Assembly (NCBI RefSeq): GCF_021556435.1
Contig: NZ_JAKGCU010000014.1
Location: 62,001-126,000, forward strand
From: Gordonia tangerina
GTDB lineage: Bacteria; Actinomycetota; Actinomycetes; Mycobacteriales; Mycobacteriaceae
Reading direction: 5' to 3'
Length of the DNA: 64,000 nucleotides
The notes beneath the pieces were generated by a model. That model worked only from the letters and a program-made list of their open reading frames with translations. It was not told the DNA's origin and made no database searches. Of the stretch, positions 38,477-49,395 are shown piece after piece (the stretch's first letter is position 1; each line of letters begins with the position of its first letter). Position numbers and translations under genes: made by a program.

Positions 38477-38512
38477 GACGGTCCGCCTCGTCGATCACTG
38501 AGGCGGACCGTC
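38477..38512. terminator. Bidirectional terminator-like hairpin between tilS and the DUF8020 gene
   Basis: GACGGTCCGCCTC pairs perfectly with GAGGCGGACCGTC (13 bp) around a 10-base loop, 20 bp from the stop of the convergent minus-strand gene. No U-tract. Confidence 0.75.
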
Positions 38513-38531
38513 GGGGTGAAGCGTCAGCGTG

Positions 38532-39260
38532 TCACTTCTTGGGTGGGACGAACGGGGAGTTGATGGTGTTGAAGTAGTTGATTGCGGAGTAGATCAGCGA
38601 GCCGCCGCCGCCGAGGCTGAGGCCGACGATTCCACCGAGACTCGCGCCCAGCGGGATCGCGGGGAGGCACCCGACGATTGCCGCGATCAGTCCCGTGAGG
38701 CAACCGATGACGCCACCTACGATCGCACCCAGCACAGTCCCGACCAGTGACGAGATCGACAGACCAGCACTCAACTCCTGATTGAACCGGGCCAGCGCCT
38801 CGTCATCCCGCTCCTGCTTCGTCTGCGGGCCGGCCGCCTTCTGCTGCTTGGCAGCCTCCACCCGCAGCCGCTCCACCTCGGCCGGATTGACCGGAACGGC
38901 CCGCGCAACGTCACGGGAAGGTATCAGCGTGGCGCTATTTCCCGAGGTCCGGGCATCGATGGGGAATTGCAGATATTCCTTGCGATAGTTCAGGGGCATC
39001 TGAAATGCGGTCGCACCGGCGTTATTGCGAATGGCGAGCACACCGTTATTGGTGCTGATCGAGCCGTTGTGCACGGTGATGGAGAACGACGTCGCTGTCG
39101 TATGAATGTCGTACGTCGTCGGCGCGGGCTGGGTCGGAGCGGCCTGCGCGACCCCGGCGAACGCCGTAATCGCCACGGTGACAAAGGAAAAGGCGGTCAG
39201 TAGGCGGAGGTGGCGACGAAGCCCGCGGCTGCGGGTGCGGGTGCCTGGGTGTGCATGCAT
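38532..39260 (-). CDS. Secreted or envelope protein with glycine-zipper membrane segment (DUF8020-like)
   Basis: A 242-residue protein with a Sec signal peptide (RHLRLLTAFSFVTVAITAFAGVAQAAP, cleavage near residue 41). The mature N-terminal half is a Thr/Asn-rich beta-type domain (TSFSITVHNGSI...GVLAIRNNAGATAFQMPL) of the kind found in many Gordonia/Rhodococcus exported proteins. A charged linker (VERLRVEAAKQQK) follows, then a Gly/Ala/Ile-rich segment with repeated GxxxG (GTVLGAIVGGVIGCLTGL...GASLGGIVGLSLGGG) able to insert in or pack on a membrane. Role unknown; surface or outer-layer association is inference. The family name is from memory. Confidence 0.72.
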   Translation of the reverse strand: MHAHPGTRTRSRGLRRHLRLLTAFSFVTVAITAFAGVAQAAPTQPAPTTYDIHTTATSFSITVHNGSISTNNGVLAIRNNAGATAFQMPLNYRKEYLQFPIDARTSGNSATLIPSRDVARAVPVNPAEVERLRVEAAKQQKAAGPQTKQERDDEALARFNQELSAGLSISSLVGTVLGAIVGGVIGCLTGLIAAIVGCLPAIPLGASLGGIVGLSLGGGGSLIYSAINYFNTINSPFVPPKK

Positions 39261-39638
39261 ATTGTGGTGTCTTTCAGGTCATCGACTCCGCGACGAGAGT
39301 CGGGGCTGGGCAGGCTGCATGAAGGAATCTCGTTCGCAGAACAAATGACCAGGCCCCCTGAAATCACAGCGTCTGCGGACGAATTTCACTTTCACAAATA
39401 TCTGTTCACGGCTGGAGAAAAGTGTGTCGCGTGTGAATCATGTTGTCATTCGTGATCTTAGTGTGATGCGCGACATCCCGTTCCCACAAAAAATGTCGTA
39501 CGAACGACCTACATCGTTACCAGGCCCACTGGGACGGTTGACCAACGCCACGCCGGCGACAGCGAATCCACCCGAGATTCGCGCGCGGATTCGGGTGGTC
39601 GTGGGCGTGCTCCGGCCGGGACATGACAAGCTGGAAGC
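39261..39638. other. Intergenic region without a gene, AT-richer than its surroundings
   Basis: This 378-bp stretch between the divergent DUF8020 and hpt genes has markedly lower GC between about 39330 and 39510 and no coding frame I can support. It contains a near-palindrome GTCGT-ACGA-ACGAC (39495-39508). It probably holds the promoters for both genes. CAAGCT at 39627-39632 ends six bases before the hpt GTG and could be a weak leaderless -10 box. Confidence 0.5.
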
Positions 39639-40250
39639 GTGCAGTCCCCACACGGATCCGACACCACACCCGCCGACGCCGCACCTGTCGACAACTCACA
39701 CGCCTACGGCGACGACATCGAGGCGATCCTCATCACCGAGGAGCAGATCAAGCTCCGCACCCAGGAGCTCGCCGAGTCGGTCGCGGCGCGCTACGCCGAC
39801 ATCGAGCAGGACCTCGTGTTGATCGGGGTGCTCAAGGGTGCGGTCATGTTCATGACCGACTTCGCGCGGGCGCTGAGCATCCCGTCGCAGATGGAGTTCA
39901 TGGCCGTCTCGAGTTACGGGTCGTCGACTTCGTCGTCGGGAGTCGTGCGCATCCTCAAGGACCTCGACCGCGACATCACCGGCCGTGACGTGCTCATCGT
40001 GGAGGACATCATCGATTCCGGGCTCACGTTGTCGTGGCTGATGAAGAATCTCGCGACCCGCTCGCCGCGCTCGTTGGAGGTGTGCACGCTGCTGCGCAAA
40101 CCCGAAGCGGTGCGTTCGCCTGTCGACGTCGCCGACGTCGGCTTCGACATCCCCAACGAGTTCGTGGTCGGTTACGGCCTCGATTTCGCCGAACGCTACC
40201 GCGATCTCCCCTTCATCGGTCGGCTACGCCCGACGGTGTACCAGAACTGA
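39639..40250 (+). CDS. hpt: Hypoxanthine phosphoribosyltransferase
   Basis: Salvages hypoxanthine/guanine to IMP/GMP using PRPP. 203 residues. The PRPP-binding motif [14 protein letters not shown] is at about residues 117-130, [15 protein letters not shown] the N-terminal PPi loop, and [18 protein letters not shown] the C-terminal purine loop. The ~25-residue Pro/Ala/Asp-rich N-terminus is variable in the family. It starts with GTG 39639. It precedes ftsH as in M. tuberculosis (Rv3624c, Rv3610c region). Confidence 0.95.
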   Translation: MQSPHGSDTTPADAAPVDNSHAYGDDIEAILITEEQIKLRTQELAESVAARYADIEQDLVLIGVLKGAVMFMTDFARALSIPSQMEFMAVSSYGSSTSSSGVVRILKDLDRDITGRDVLIVEDIIDSGLTLSWLMKNLATRSPRSLEVCTLLRKPEAVRSPVDVADVGFDIPNEFVVGYGLDFAERYRDLPFIGRLRPTVYQN

Positions 40251-40441
40251 CCGTGTACCTGCGGTGAGCAGCCGCGGACGGTGGGCGGAACGGTTTTCCC
40301 CGGAAGTTCGTTGACCGGTAGCCTCTACAAATACGGACAGCTGCGCTCGCGACGCGCGGCAAGCCGCGACGTCGACCGGGAAGGACAGTGGGAACGGCGC
40401 GGGCAGGACAGCCAGACCGGCCCGAACCACCACCAACACGC

Positions 40442-42946
40442 ATGAACCGAAAGTCAGTCTTCCGCAACCTCGCCATCGTGGCGTTGATCGTGCTCGCCCT
40501 CTGGGGTTGGAGCGTGATGCGTGACTCCGGCCGCGAGTACTCGTCCGTGGACACCTCGGTCGCGTTGACGCAGCTCAACGTGAAGAACACCGACCGCATC
40601 GACATCGATGACCGCGAGCAGACGCTGCGAATCGAGTTGAAGAACCCGATCCAGGTCGACGGCCAGGACGTCACCAAGATCAGCGCCAAGTATCCCGCCG
40701 CGGCCGGCGACGAAGTGTTCAACACCGTCACCCAGACCGGCGCGCCCTATCAGACGAACGTGACCGAGGAATCGGCGCTCTGGCAGATCCTGATCTTCAT
40801 CCTGCCGATGCTGCTGCTGTTCGGACTCTTCTTCTTCGTGATGAACCGCATGCAGGGCGGTGGTCGCGGCGGCGTGATGGGCTTCGGTAAATCCAAGGCC
40901 AAGCAGCTCACCAAGGACATGCCCAAGACCACCTTCGCCGACGTCGCGGGCGCCGACGAGGCGGTCGAAGAGCTCTACGAGATCAAGGACTTCCTGCAGA
41001 ACCCGACGCGCTATCAGGCGCTCGGGGCCAAGATCCCCAAGGGTGTGCTGCTGTTCGGCCCGCCCGGAACCGGTAAGACACTGCTCGCCCGGGCCGTCGC
41101 CGGCGAGGCCGGAGTGCCCTTCTTCACCATCTCCGGTTCGGACTTCGTGGAGATGTTCGTCGGTGTCGGCGCCTCGCGCGTGCGTGACCTGTTCGAGCAG
41201 GCCAAGAACAACAGCCCCTGCATCATCTTCGTCGACGAGATCGACGCCGTCGGTCGCCAGCGTGGTGCCGGCCTCGGCGGCGGCCACGATGAGCGCGAGC
41301 AGACGCTCAACCAGCTGCTGGTCGAGATGGACGGCTTCGGTGATCGCTCCGGCATCATCCTGATCGCCGCCACCAACCGCCCTGACATCCTCGACCCGGC
41401 GCTGCTGCGGCCGGGCCGCTTCGACCGGCAGATCCCGGTCGGCAATCCCGACATCGCCGGTCGCCGCGCGATCCTGAAGGTGCACGCGCAGGGCAAACCG
41501 ATCGACGACGACGCCGACCTCGACGGACTGGCCAAGCGCACTCCCGGCATGTCCGGCGCCGACCTCGCCAACGTCGTCAACGAAGCGGCGCTGCTGGCCG
41601 CTCGCGAGCACAAAGACACCATCACCGCCGAGATGCTGGAAGAGGCCGTGGACCGCGTCATCGGCGGCCCGCGCCGCAAGAGCCGCATCATCAGCGAGCA
41701 CGAGAAGAAGGTCGTCGCCTATCACGAGGGCGGACACACCCTGGCGGCCTGGGCGATGCCCGACCTCGACCCGATCTACAAGGTCACCATCCTGGCCCGC
41801 GGCCGCACCGGCGGCCACGCTCTCGCGGTGCCCGAGCAGGACAAGGACCTGATGACGCGCTCGGAGATGATCGCGCGTCTCGTCATGGCGATGGGCGGTC
41901 GGGCCGCCGAGGAACTCGTGTTCCACGAACCCACCACGGGTGCGTCGAGCGATATCGACCAGGCCACCAAGATCGCGCGTGCGATGGTCACCGAGTACGG
42001 CATGAGCGCAAAGCTCGGCGCCGTGCACTACGGCCAGGAACAGGGCGATCCGTTCCTGGGCCGGTCGATGGGCAATCAGGCGTCGTACTCGGCCGAGATC
42101 GCCAGCGAGATCGACGAAGAAGTGCGCCGCCTGATCGAGGCCGCGCACACCGAGGCGTGGGCCATCCTGTCGGAGTACCGCGACACGCTCGACGTGCTCG
42201 CCTCGGAACTGCTGGAGAAGGAAACGCTCACCCGCAAGGACCTCGAGGGGATCTTCGCCGAGGTGCACAAGCGTCCGCGCATCACCACCTTCAACGAGTT
42301 CGGTGATCGCACCCCGAGCGACAAGCCGCCGGTGAAGACGCCGGGTGAAATGGCGATCGAACGTGGTGAGCCGTGGCCGCCGCCGGCGCCCGAGCCGGTT
42401 CCGGAACCGGTCGGCGCGGGCGGTCCGCCCGGACATCCGGGTGCCGCACCCGGCTACCCGAATCCGACACCGGGCCAGTCGTATCCACCGTCCTACCCGC
42501 CGCAGTCCGCGCCCGGCCAGCCCTACGGTGGCTCATCGGGTGGATATCAGGGGTCGGGTGGCTACTCCGGTCAACCCACCCACGGCACCCGGCCCGACTA
42601 CGGCGCCCCGCGCGACTGGTCGGCACCGGGCTGGCCGCCGCGGGACGCTCCGCAGGGCGGCCCCAATGGGTCCTCGGGCGGCTATGGCGGTCAGGGCTAC
42701 CCCGGCGACCAGGGCTACCCCGGCAACCAGGGCCACCCCGGCAACCAGGGCTACCCCGGCTACCCCGGCAACCAGGGTGCCGGCCACCACGGTGGTGGCC
42801 AGGGGCAGCAGCCCCAGGGGCAGCAGAACGGACACGGGTACCCCAACGGGACCAACGGCCACGGTGCCGGATACGGGTCTCCCGACCGGAATCCAGACGA
42901 CCGGGGACCCGATGACTCCGGCACGAACGGTGCCGGATACCGGTAA
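40442..42946 (+). CDS. ftsH: ATP-dependent zinc metalloprotease FtsH with long Gly/Pro-rich tail
   Basis: Membrane AAA+ protease degrading misfolded and regulatory membrane proteins. Two transmembrane helices ([15 protein letters not shown] and [18 protein letters not shown]) flank a periplasmic domain. Then come Walker A GPPGTGKT, Walker B IIFVDEID, the second region of homology [20 protein letters not shown], and the zinc site HEGGH with downstream Asp in [11 protein letters not shown]. The C-terminal ~180 residues are Gly/Pro/Tyr/Gln-rich with GYPGNQG-like repeats. I use ATG 40442 (MNRKS, matching mycobacterial FtsH); GTG 40388 has GGGAAGG upstream and would add 18 residues. TAGCCT at 40319-40324 is a possible -10 box. 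Confidence 0.95.
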   Translation: MNRKSVFRNLAIVALIVLALWGWSVMRDSGREYSSVDTSVALTQLNVKNTDRIDIDDREQTLRIELKNPIQVDGQDVTKISAKYPAAAGDEVFNTVTQTGAPYQTNVTEESALWQILIFILPMLLLFGLFFFVMNRMQGGGRGGVMGFGKSKAKQLTKDMPKTTFADVAGADEAVEELYEIKDFLQNPTRYQALGAKIPKGVLLFGPPGTGKTLLARAVAGEAGVPFFTISGSDFVEMFVGVGASRVRDLFEQAKNNSPCIIFVDEIDAVGRQRGAGLGGGHDEREQTLNQLLVEMDGFGDRSGIILIAATNRPDILDPALLRPGRFDRQIPVGNPDIAGRRAILKVHAQGKPIDDDADLDGLAKRTPGMSGADLANVVNEAALLAAREHKDTITAEMLEEAVDRVIGGPRRKSRIISEHEKKVVAYHEGGHTLAAWAMPDLDPIYKVTILARGRTGGHALAVPEQDKDLMTRSEMIARLVMAMGGRAAEELVFHEPTTGASSDIDQATKIARAMVTEYGMSAKLGAVHYGQEQGDPFLGRSMGNQASYSAEIASEIDEEVRRLIEAAHTEAWAILSEYRDTLDVLASELLEKETLTRKDLEGIFAEVHKRPRITTFNEFGDRTPSDKPPVKTPGEMAIERGEPWPPPAPEPVPEPVGAGGPPGHPGAAPGYPNPTPGQSYPPSYPPQSAPGQPYGGSSGGYQGSGGYSGQPTHGTRPDYGAPRDWSAPGWPPRDAPQGGPNGSSGGYGGQGYPGDQGYPGNQGHPGNQGYPGYPGNQGAGHHGGGQGQQPQGQQNGHGYPNGTNGHGAGYGSPDRNPDDRGPDDSGTNGAGYR

Positions 42947-43015
42947 CGACCCGCGACACCAGGCGTCAGACCCCGCCGACGGCACCGACGTTCCCAGAAC
43001 GGACCAGATGACACG

Positions 43016-43654
43016 ATGACCATCAGTGAGCAGCAGGACATGGATCGCGCGGTCGACGAACTCGCCCCGCGCACGCCGAGCGGGCGACACTTCGATCAGC
43101 CTCGCGCCGAGGCCGCGATCCGAGAACTGCTGATCGCGGTGGGCGAGGACCCTGACCGCGAGGGGCTGCAACGCACCCCCACCCGCGTCGCCAACGCCTA
43201 CCGGGAGATGTTCGCGGGTCTCTACACCGACCCCAGCGAAGTGCTGGCCACCATCTTCGACGAGAACCACGACGAACTGGTGTTGGTCAAGGACATCCCG
43301 ATGTACTCGACCTGCGAACACCACCTCGTCTCGTTCCACGGCGTCGCGCACGTCGGATACATCCCCGGCGAAGGTGGCCAGGTGACCGGGCTGAGCAAAC
43401 TGGCGCGGGTCGTCGACCTGTACGCCAAGCGTCCGCAAGTCCAGGAACGTCTCACCAGCCAGATCGCCGACGCCATCGTCAAGCGGCTCGAGCCGCGCGG
43501 GGTGATCGTGGTGATCGAGGCCGAGCACCTGTGCATGGCGATGCGCGGTATCCGCAAACCGGGTGCCACCACCACCACATCGGCGGTGCGCGGGTTGTTC
43601 AAGACCAGCGCCGTCTCGCGTGGCGAGGCACTCGACCTGATCTCGCGGACCTGA
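43016..43654 (+). CDS. folE: GTP cyclohydrolase I
   Basis: First enzyme of folate synthesis, GTP to 7,8-dihydroneopterin triphosphate. 212 residues. Zinc/active-site motifs: [13 protein letters not shown] (about residues 97-109) and [17 protein letters not shown] (about 165-181), giving the Cys-His-Cys zinc set; [22 protein letters not shown] lies between. It opens the folE-folP-folB-folK run, 69 bp after ftsH. Confidence 0.97.
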   Translation: MTISEQQDMDRAVDELAPRTPSGRHFDQPRAEAAIRELLIAVGEDPDREGLQRTPTRVANAYREMFAGLYTDPSEVLATIFDENHDELVLVKDIPMYSTCEHHLVSFHGVAHVGYIPGEGGQVTGLSKLARVVDLYAKRPQVQERLTSQIADAIVKRLEPRGVIVVIEAEHLCMAMRGIRKPGATTTTSAVRGLFKTSAVSRGEALDLISRT

Positions 43655-43671
43655 GCGGCCCACGCGACCCG

Positions 43672-44595
43672 ATGCGTCTGGATGCCGACCGCACCCTCGT
43701 GATGGGGGTCATCAACGTCACCGCGGACTCGTTCTCCGATGGCGGCCGCTACCTCGACCTCGACGCGGCGATCGCCCACGGGCATGAACTGATCGCCCAG
43801 GGCGCCGACCTCATCGACGTCGGCGGCGAATCCACCCGACCGGGCGCCAGCCGCGTGGACCCGGAGGTGGAGGCGGCGCGGGTCGCGCCGGTCATCAAGG
43901 GCCTCGCCGACGCCGGTGTGCCGCTGTCGGTGGACACCATGCGGGCCGCGGTGGCCGAGGCCGCCATCGACGCCGGTGTCACCGTCATCAACGACGTTTC
44001 CGGCGGACGCGCCGACGCCGACATGGCGCGGGTGGTGGCCGACTCGGGCCTGCCCTGGATCCTGATGCATTGGCGTCCGGTCGACCGGGTCGCCGCTCAT
44101 GCCGGTGCACCGTTCACCCACGGCGTCGACGACGCCGGCGGGTACCGCGACGTGGTCGCCGAGGTCAGCGGGGAACTGCTGGCCCAGGTCGACGCGGCCG
44201 TCGATGCCGGTGTCGACGCCGATCGGATCATCCTCGATCCGGGCCTCGGCTTCGCCAAGACCGCCGATCACAACTGGGCGCTGCTACACGCCCTGCCCAC
44301 CCTGGTCGGTCTCGGTTTCCCGGTGCTGGTGGGGGCGTCGCGCAAACGCTTCCTGGGCACCCTGCTGGCCGACGACGGCGAGAGCCGGCCACCGGCGGGA
44401 CGTGAGATCGCGACCGCGGCCATCTCCACCCTCGCCGCTGCCGACGGTGCCTGGGCGGTCCGTGTGCACGATGTGGCCAAGAGTCGCGATGCCATCGCCG
44501 TCGCGAGCGCCTGGCGCCGTGGCGGACGCCGCCGACCCACCGACGCCGGGTCGGCCGACCCGATACGTCCGACCAGAGCGAGGAACAGCCGATGA
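43672..44595 (+). CDS. folP: Dihydropteroate synthase
   Basis: Condenses hydroxymethyl-dihydropterin pyrophosphate with p-aminobenzoate; target of sulfonamides. 307 residues. [17 protein letters not shown] (about 9-25) and [15 protein letters not shown] (about 45-59) are the two family signatures; [22 protein letters not shown] and GASRKRF complete the barrel. The start ATG 43672 is 17 bp after folE; no strong ribosome-binding site is seen. A basic Arg-rich C-terminus extends past the core. The stop overlaps the folB ATG. Confidence 0.96.
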   Translation: MRLDADRTLVMGVINVTADSFSDGGRYLDLDAAIAHGHELIAQGADLIDVGGESTRPGASRVDPEVEAARVAPVIKGLADAGVPLSVDTMRAAVAEAAIDAGVTVINDVSGGRADADMARVVADSGLPWILMHWRPVDRVAAHAGAPFTHGVDDAGGYRDVVAEVSGELLAQVDAAVDAGVDADRIILDPGLGFAKTADHNWALLHALPTLVGLGFPVLVGASRKRFLGTLLADDGESRPPAGREIATAAISTLAAADGAWAVRVHDVAKSRDAIAVASAWRRGGRRRPTDAGSADPIRPTRARNSR

Positions 44596-44981
44596 CCGAC
44601 CGCATCGAGCTGCGTGGCCTCGTCGTCCGGGGTAACCACGGTGTCTTCGAACACGAACGCCGCGACGGGCAGGACTTCATCCTCGACATCATCCTGTGGC
44701 TCGACCTGACCGCGGCGGCTGCCTCCGACGACCTCGACGACACCGTCGACTACGGTGCACTCGCCCAACGCGCTCACGACATCGTGGCCGGCGAACCGCG
44801 CAACCTGATCGAGGCCGTCGGCGGTGAGGTGGCCGACGCGCTGATGGACGACGAGCGGATCGCTGCTTGCGAGGTGACGGTGCACAAGCCGTCGGCGCCC
44901 ATCCCGCTGCAGTTCGCCGACGTCGCGGTGGTGACGCGACGCTCCCGGAAATCGATGAGTTCCCGAAAGTCGATGAGTTGA
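44592..44981 (+). CDS. folB: Dihydroneopterin aldolase
   Basis: Cleaves dihydroneopterin to hydroxymethyl-dihydropterin and glycolaldehyde. 129 residues. [26 protein letters not shown] is the N-terminal signature with the catalytic region; [16 protein letters not shown] and [13 protein letters not shown] follow, and [11 protein letters not shown] contains the conserved Lys. The last dozen residues repeat SRKSMS twice, encoded by a short direct duplication. ATGA overlap with folP and one-base overlap with folK show tight coupling. Confidence 0.96.
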   Translation: MTDRIELRGLVVRGNHGVFEHERRDGQDFILDIILWLDLTAAAASDDLDDTVDYGALAQRAHDIVAGEPRNLIEAVGGEVADALMDDERIAACEVTVHKPSAPIPLQFADVAVVTRRSRKSMSSRKSMS

Positions 44982-45508
44982 TGACGTATTCACGTGTCGT
45001 CCTCTCGGCCGGGTCCAATATCGGTGACCGCACGGCCCACCTGGCCGGTGTGGTCGAATGTCTCGCCGACGACCTCGTGGCCGTCTCGCCGATCTACTCC
45101 ACGGCGCCATGGGGTGGCGTTGCACAGGACGATTTTCTCAACGTGACGATCATCGCGGAGGGCGAGCGTTCCCCCGAGCAGTGGCTCGAGATCTGTCACG
45201 AACTCGAGCAGGCCGCCGACCGTACCCGCGAGGTGCGTTGGGGGCCCAGAACTCTGGACGTCGACGTGATCTCCGTCAGCCGGGACGGCCACGTCGTAAC
45301 CAGCGCCGATCCCGCGCTGACGCTGCCCCATCCCCGTGCGGCCCAACGCGCCTTCGTGCTGGTGCCGTGGCTGGCCGTCGAGCCCGACGCCACACTGTGG
45401 ACCGCGCAGGGCGAGCGGCCGGTGGCCGACCTCGTCGCCGAACTCGACCCCGACGAACGCGCCGGAGTCGTGGTGGTCGACGAACTGCCCACACCGAGGC
45501 GGCGATGA
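44981..45508 (+). CDS. folK: 2-amino-4-hydroxy-6-hydroxymethyldihydropteridine pyrophosphokinase
   Basis: Transfers pyrophosphate from ATP to hydroxymethyl-dihydropterin. 175 residues. [15 protein letters not shown] (about 7-21), [16 protein letters not shown] and the signature [12 protein letters not shown] (about 87-98) are present, and [18 protein letters not shown] closes the core. The ATG at 44981 shares one base with the folB stop (TGATG). Confidence 0.96.
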   Translation: MTYSRVVLSAGSNIGDRTAHLAGVVECLADDLVAVSPIYSTAPWGGVAQDDFLNVTIIAEGERSPEQWLEICHELEQAADRTREVRWGPRTLDVDVISVSRDGHVVTSADPALTLPHPRAAQRAFVLVPWLAVEPDATLWTAQGERPVADLVAELDPDERAGVVVVDELPTPRRR

Positions 45509-46032
45509 CCGCACCGAAACGTCCACCGGAGGAGAACCAGGAATCCGGGCTCGGCCCCACCCGGGTGCGAGACCTGACCGCCATCGCTGTCGTCGTGGCG
45601 ATCGTGGCGTGGATACTGGTTCGCTACAACTACGGCAGCCTGCCGCCGATGCCCTTACTGGCCGGCCTGGTGCTGTACATCCTGGCCGCGCTCGAGGCGG
45701 TGATCGCGTTCATCGTGCGCGCCCGGGTCGCCTCGCGTGATGTCGGGCGCGCCCGCGGGCAGTTGCATCCGCTGACCGCGGCACGGGTGTTCGCACTGGC
45801 GAAATCGTCGGCGATCCTGGGCGCCATCGCGGTCGGGGTGTGGGCCGGGTTGCTCGTGTTCCTGTGGACCCGACACGATCTCGCCGCCGCGCAGCACGAC
45901 CGGCCCGGCGCGATCGTCGGACTCGTCGGCGGCATTGTGTTGGTGGCGGCCGCCCTCTGGCTCGAATATTGTTGTCGTGCACCCGACGACCCGACCGATG
46001 ACGCTGTCGAAGGGCATCCGGGGCCTGCTTGA
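45505..46032 (+). CDS. DUF3180 membrane protein (Rv3605c-like)
   Basis: A 175-residue protein with four transmembrane helices ([78 protein letters not shown]). [19 protein letters not shown] between helices 2 and 3 is the DUF3180 hallmark. Always found directly after folK in this group, function unknown. The ATG overlaps the folK stop. Confidence 0.9.
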   Translation: MTAPKRPPEENQESGLGPTRVRDLTAIAVVVAIVAWILVRYNYGSLPPMPLLAGLVLYILAALEAVIAFIVRARVASRDVGRARGQLHPLTAARVFALAKSSAILGAIAVGVWAGLLVFLWTRHDLAAAQHDRPGAIVGLVGGIVLVAAALWLEYCCRAPDDPTDDAVEGHPGPA

Positions 46033-46115
46033 CCTCGCCCATAGCACCCGAGGGATTCGTGACTCTCCGCGGTGCTTGGGCAACTTCAGTGCGGTCAGGC
46101 GGTAAGTTCACGATC

Positions 46116-47306
46116 ATGACGACCTCGAACGGCCGTTCCACGGAGCCGCGGCGCTCCGGAAGATCGGTGGGACAGTGGCTGCTGGGTCTGCTCATCGTGC
46201 TCGCCATTGTGGCCAGCATCCTGATGGTCTTCACCGATCAGTTGTCGATCAGTGGATCGCTGGCGGTGATCGCAGCGCTGTGGGCGGCCGTGATCGGCGC
46301 CATCCTGGTGACCAAATTCCGTCGGCAGGCCGAGAGTGCAGAGGCCAAGAGTCGCGATCTGCGGCTGGTGTACGAACTGCAGCTCGAGCGCGAGATCGCG
46401 GCCCGGCGCCAGTACGAGCTCGACGTGGAGACCACGATCCGCAAAGAGGTCAGCGCCGAGTCCAACGAGGAGCTCGCCGAACTCAAGGCCCAGGTGCTGG
46501 CGCTGCGGTCGAGTCTGGAGACCCTGCTCGGTGAGTCGTTGCCGGATCCGCGGGTCGCACTGCCGAGTGAGAAGTTGCGGGAGCTGGCCTCGGGGATCGG
46601 TCAGCCCGGCGGCTACGGCTCCGGATATGGGGGCGGAACCGGTTTCGGCGCGGACTTCGCCACCGACGACAGTGTGCGCGCCGCGCAGGACTTCGCCACC
46701 ACCGCCCCGGCCGCGGACTCCGGTCGGCGTATCCCGGCCGACGTCGATCCGAACGAGATGACCGAGGTGATCCCGGTGATCACCGATGAGGCGCCCATCT
46801 CCGGACGCATCGCGACCGAGGTGCCCACCGACGTCACCGACGATCAGGTGCAGGATGCCGTCCTCGCCGACGAGGAGGCCGGCGCCGAGACGTCCGCGAC
46901 CGCCGACGCCTACGTCGACGAGTCGCCGACCGACGAGTGGCCGCCCGCCCAGTCTGCGGCTCCGGCATCCGCTGCTCGCGAGTCTGCTACTCCAGAGTCT
47001 GTGGACGACCTGCCGGCCGACGCCGGGACCGATATCCCGGAGGCTGCCGACGAGGAGTCGGCCCCCGCCGAACCCGCACCGGGCAACACCCGTCCCGACC
47101 CGTCGCCGGAGTCGGCGTCGTTCGCTGCGATAGGACGGCACGAGGGCAGCGGCGACGAGTCGAACCCGGCCCTGCAGGGGCGTCGTCGGCGGCGGGGCGA
47201 GGACAGCGAGAGTGCGCACTCCGCCGGCCTGCCGGTCTCCGAGCTGCTCAGCCAGCTGCGTCAGTCGGGTGCGCCCGGCGGTGGTCGGCGGCGTCGGGAG
47301 GACTGA
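46116..47306 (+). CDS. DUF6779 family membrane-anchored acidic protein (Rv3604c-like)
   Basis: A 396-residue protein: basic N-terminus, two adjacent transmembrane helices (GQWLLGLLIVLAIVASILMVF and SGSLAVIAALWAAVIGAILV), a predicted coiled coil (RRQAESAEAKSRDLRLVYELQLEREIAARRQYELD, about residues 70-140), then a long disordered Ala/Pro/Asp/Glu tail ending in an Arg-rich C-terminus. I chose ATG 46116 over TTG 46029 because the extra residues are not membrane-like. Conserved in the fol-pan block; function unknown. Domain name given from memory. Confidence 0.8.
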   Translation: MTTSNGRSTEPRRSGRSVGQWLLGLLIVLAIVASILMVFTDQLSISGSLAVIAALWAAVIGAILVTKFRRQAESAEAKSRDLRLVYELQLEREIAARRQYELDVETTIRKEVSAESNEELAELKAQVLALRSSLETLLGESLPDPRVALPSEKLRELASGIGQPGGYGSGYGGGTGFGADFATDDSVRAAQDFATTAPAADSGRRIPADVDPNEMTEVIPVITDEAPISGRIATEVPTDVTDDQVQDAVLADEEAGAETSATADAYVDESPTDEWPPAQSAAPASAARESATPESVDDLPADAGTDIPEAADEESAPAEPAPGNTRPDPSPESASFAAIGRHEGSGDESNPALQGRRRRRGEDSESAHSAGLPVSELLSQLRQSGAPGGGRRRRED

Positions 47307-47380
47307 CCGACCGCGTGCCGTGACGCGTGTCATCACGTGAAGCCTGTCACAGGCGTTGGCCCCGGGCGGTGTCGAGGGCC

Positions 47381-47386
47381 TAGTCT
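47381..47386 (+). promoter_or_regulatory. Candidate -10 box for the pan operon
   Basis: TAGTCT at 47381-47386 with a possible TTGGCC -35 element at 47356-47361 (spacing 19, slightly long) lies about 60 bp upstream of the first pan-operon gene. It fills the only substantial gap between folK-region genes and panC. Confidence 0.35.
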
Positions 47387-47449
47387 TGCTCTGCAACGTC
47401 TGGTACCCGAGCTCAGCCGGGACTGGAACATTTTCAGCGGAGGACAGTG

Positions 47450-48451
47450 GTGACCTCACCGAGCGATGATCTCGGCCCGTCCGGGCTGCACGGGGATGCC
47501 CCGTACCTGTCCGGCGTTTCCAATCTCCCCACCCCTGCGCGTCTGACCGTCGGATTGATCTCGGCCGGCCGAGTCGGAACCGCACTCGGTGCCGCTCTCG
47601 AACAGGCCGGTCACGTGGTGGGCGCGGTGGTGGCCCGTTCCGAGGCCTCCCGACGCCGCGCCGCCGACCGGCTCCCCGAATCCGAGGTCATGGACCTGCA
47701 GTCGGTGGTCGCCCGGTCGGAGCTGCTGATCCTGGCCGTCCCCGATGCGGCGCTCGGTGCCGTGGTCGACGAGATCGCCCACAGCGGGGCGCTGCGGCCC
47801 AACACGCTGGTTGCGCACACGGCCGGAGCCAGCGGCGTCGCCGTACTCGCGCCGCTCGCCGAACTCGGCGCCCTGCCACTCGCCATCCACCCGGCGATGA
47901 CCTTTGTCGGCACCGCCGACGACACCACACGGCTGCGGCAGGCCTGTTTCGGTGTGACCGCCGCCGACGAGGTCGGGTATGCGATCGCGCAGGCGCTGGT
48001 GCTGGAGATGGGTGGCGAACCGGTGCGCATCGCCGAAGCCGACCGCGTGCTCTATCACGCCGCGTTGGCGCACGGCGCCAACCATCTGATCACCCTCATC
48101 ACCGACGCGGTGGCCGCGCTCGACGCCGCGATCGACGGGCCCGCCGGCCAGGCCGGGCGGGCCGCGGCCACCGTCGACGGCAGCGGCGCGATGCTCGCCG
48201 AACGCATCCTGGGCCCCCTCGTGACGGCATCTCTGCAGAACGTGTTGGAGCTCGGGCCGCGCGCGTTGACCGGGCCGGTCGCCCGCGGCGACGCAAAGGC
48301 CGTCGCCGATCATCTCGGCGCGCTGCGGGGGCTGCCCGCCGACGACGCCGGTGCCACCGACATCGCCGAGGCCTACCGCGTGCTCGCCCGTCGGACCGCA
48401 GCCCACACCGCTGCGCCCGCCGAACTCATCGACGTGCTGGAGACGACATGA
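47450..48451 (+). CDS. Rossmann-like/DUF2520 protein (Rv3603c-like)
   Basis: A 333-residue protein with an N-terminal NAD(P)-type fold ([24 protein letters not shown], about residues 33-56; [18 protein letters not shown]) and the C-terminal helical DUF2520 domain ([32 protein letters not shown]). It resembles ketopantoate or pyrroline carboxylate reductases, and its constant position before panC suggests a link to pantothenate synthesis, but activity is unproven. Two adjacent GTGs (47447, 47450) are possible; GGAGG spacing favours 47450. Confidence 0.85.
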   Translation: MTSPSDDLGPSGLHGDAPYLSGVSNLPTPARLTVGLISAGRVGTALGAALEQAGHVVGAVVARSEASRRRAADRLPESEVMDLQSVVARSELLILAVPDAALGAVVDEIAHSGALRPNTLVAHTAGASGVAVLAPLAELGALPLAIHPAMTFVGTADDTTRLRQACFGVTAADEVGYAIAQALVLEMGGEPVRIAEADRVLYHAALAHGANHLITLITDAVAALDAAIDGPAGQAGRAAATVDGSGAMLAERILGPLVTASLQNVLELGPRALTGPVARGDAKAVADHLGALRGLPADDAGATDIAEAYRVLARRTAAHTAAPAELIDVLETT

Positions 48452-49365
48452 CCACCGACCTCGGCGACAAGCCGTACACGCCAGGCGAACTCACCGTGCA
48501 TCGGGATCCGGCGACGCTGCACCGGATCACGTCCGCGCTGCGTCGCGCGGGCAAGCGGGTGGCGCTGGTGCCCACCATGGGCGCACTGCATGCCGGCCAC
48601 CTCGAACTGGTCCGGACCGCGAAGGCCAGCGGCAATACCGTCGTCATCGTGTCGATCTTCGTCAACCCGCTGCAGTTCGGGGCCAACGAGGACCTCGATG
48701 CCTACCCGCGCACGTTCGACGCCGACTGCGAGTTGCTGCGGCCGCTCGGGGTGGAGGTGGTGTTCGCGCCCACGGCCGCCGACATGTATCCCGACGGGCA
48801 GCGCACGATGGTCCATCCGGGCTCGGCCGGCGCCGTGCTCGACGGCGCGTCTCGGCCCACCCATTTCGCCGGCATGCTCACCGTGGTCCTCAAGCTGCTC
48901 ACCATCGTCGCGCCGCATGCGGCGTACTTCGGGGAAAAGGACTACCAGCAGCTGGTCCTGATCAAGCAGATGGTCGACGACCTGAACCTCGACGTCGACG
49001 TCGTGGGCGTGCCGACGGTGCGGGAGAGCGACGGTCTGGCGATGTCGTCGCGCAACCGGTACCTCGACGAGGAGCAACGCGAGCTGGCGACCACGTTGTC
49101 GGCGGCGCTGGTCGCCGGTGCCCATGCCGCGGCCGGCGGACGCGACGCGATCCTCGCCGCTGCGCAGTCGGTGCTCGACGCCAACCCAGAGATCGAGGTG
49201 GACTACCTCGCGCTCACCGACCGTCAACTCGGCGAACCACCCGAACTCGGCGACGGACGGCTGTTGGTCGCCGCCCGGGTCGGCGCGGCACGCCTCATCG
49301 ACAACGTGGGCGTCGCGATCGGCACCGGTTTCGCCGGCCGCGACCCCGAACAGATCCACCACTGA
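48448..49365 (+). CDS. panC: Pantothenate synthetase
   Basis: Joins pantoate and beta-alanine with ATP. 305 residues. [18 protein letters not shown] (HIGH-like, about residues 42-59), [34 protein letters not shown] and [13 protein letters not shown] (KMSKS-like, about 210-222) are intact. The ATG overlaps the DUF2520 stop (ATGA). Confidence 0.97.
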   Translation: MTTDLGDKPYTPGELTVHRDPATLHRITSALRRAGKRVALVPTMGALHAGHLELVRTAKASGNTVVIVSIFVNPLQFGANEDLDAYPRTFDADCELLRPLGVEVVFAPTAADMYPDGQRTMVHPGSAGAVLDGASRPTHFAGMLTVVLKLLTIVAPHAAYFGEKDYQQLVLIKQMVDDLNLDVDVVGVPTVRESDGLAMSSRNRYLDEEQRELATTLSAALVAGAHAAAGGRDAILAAAQSVLDANPEIEVDYLALTDRQLGEPPELGDGRLLVAARVGAARLIDNVGVAIGTGFAGRDPEQIHH

Positions 49366-49395
49366 CACCAGATCACCCACCGAAGGGAATCGCAT

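Noticed and set aside
42000..42946. FtsH zinc motif HEGGH as a mutated site
   Set aside because: HEGGH rather than HEAGH is the normal form in mycobacterial relatives, so it is not a defect.
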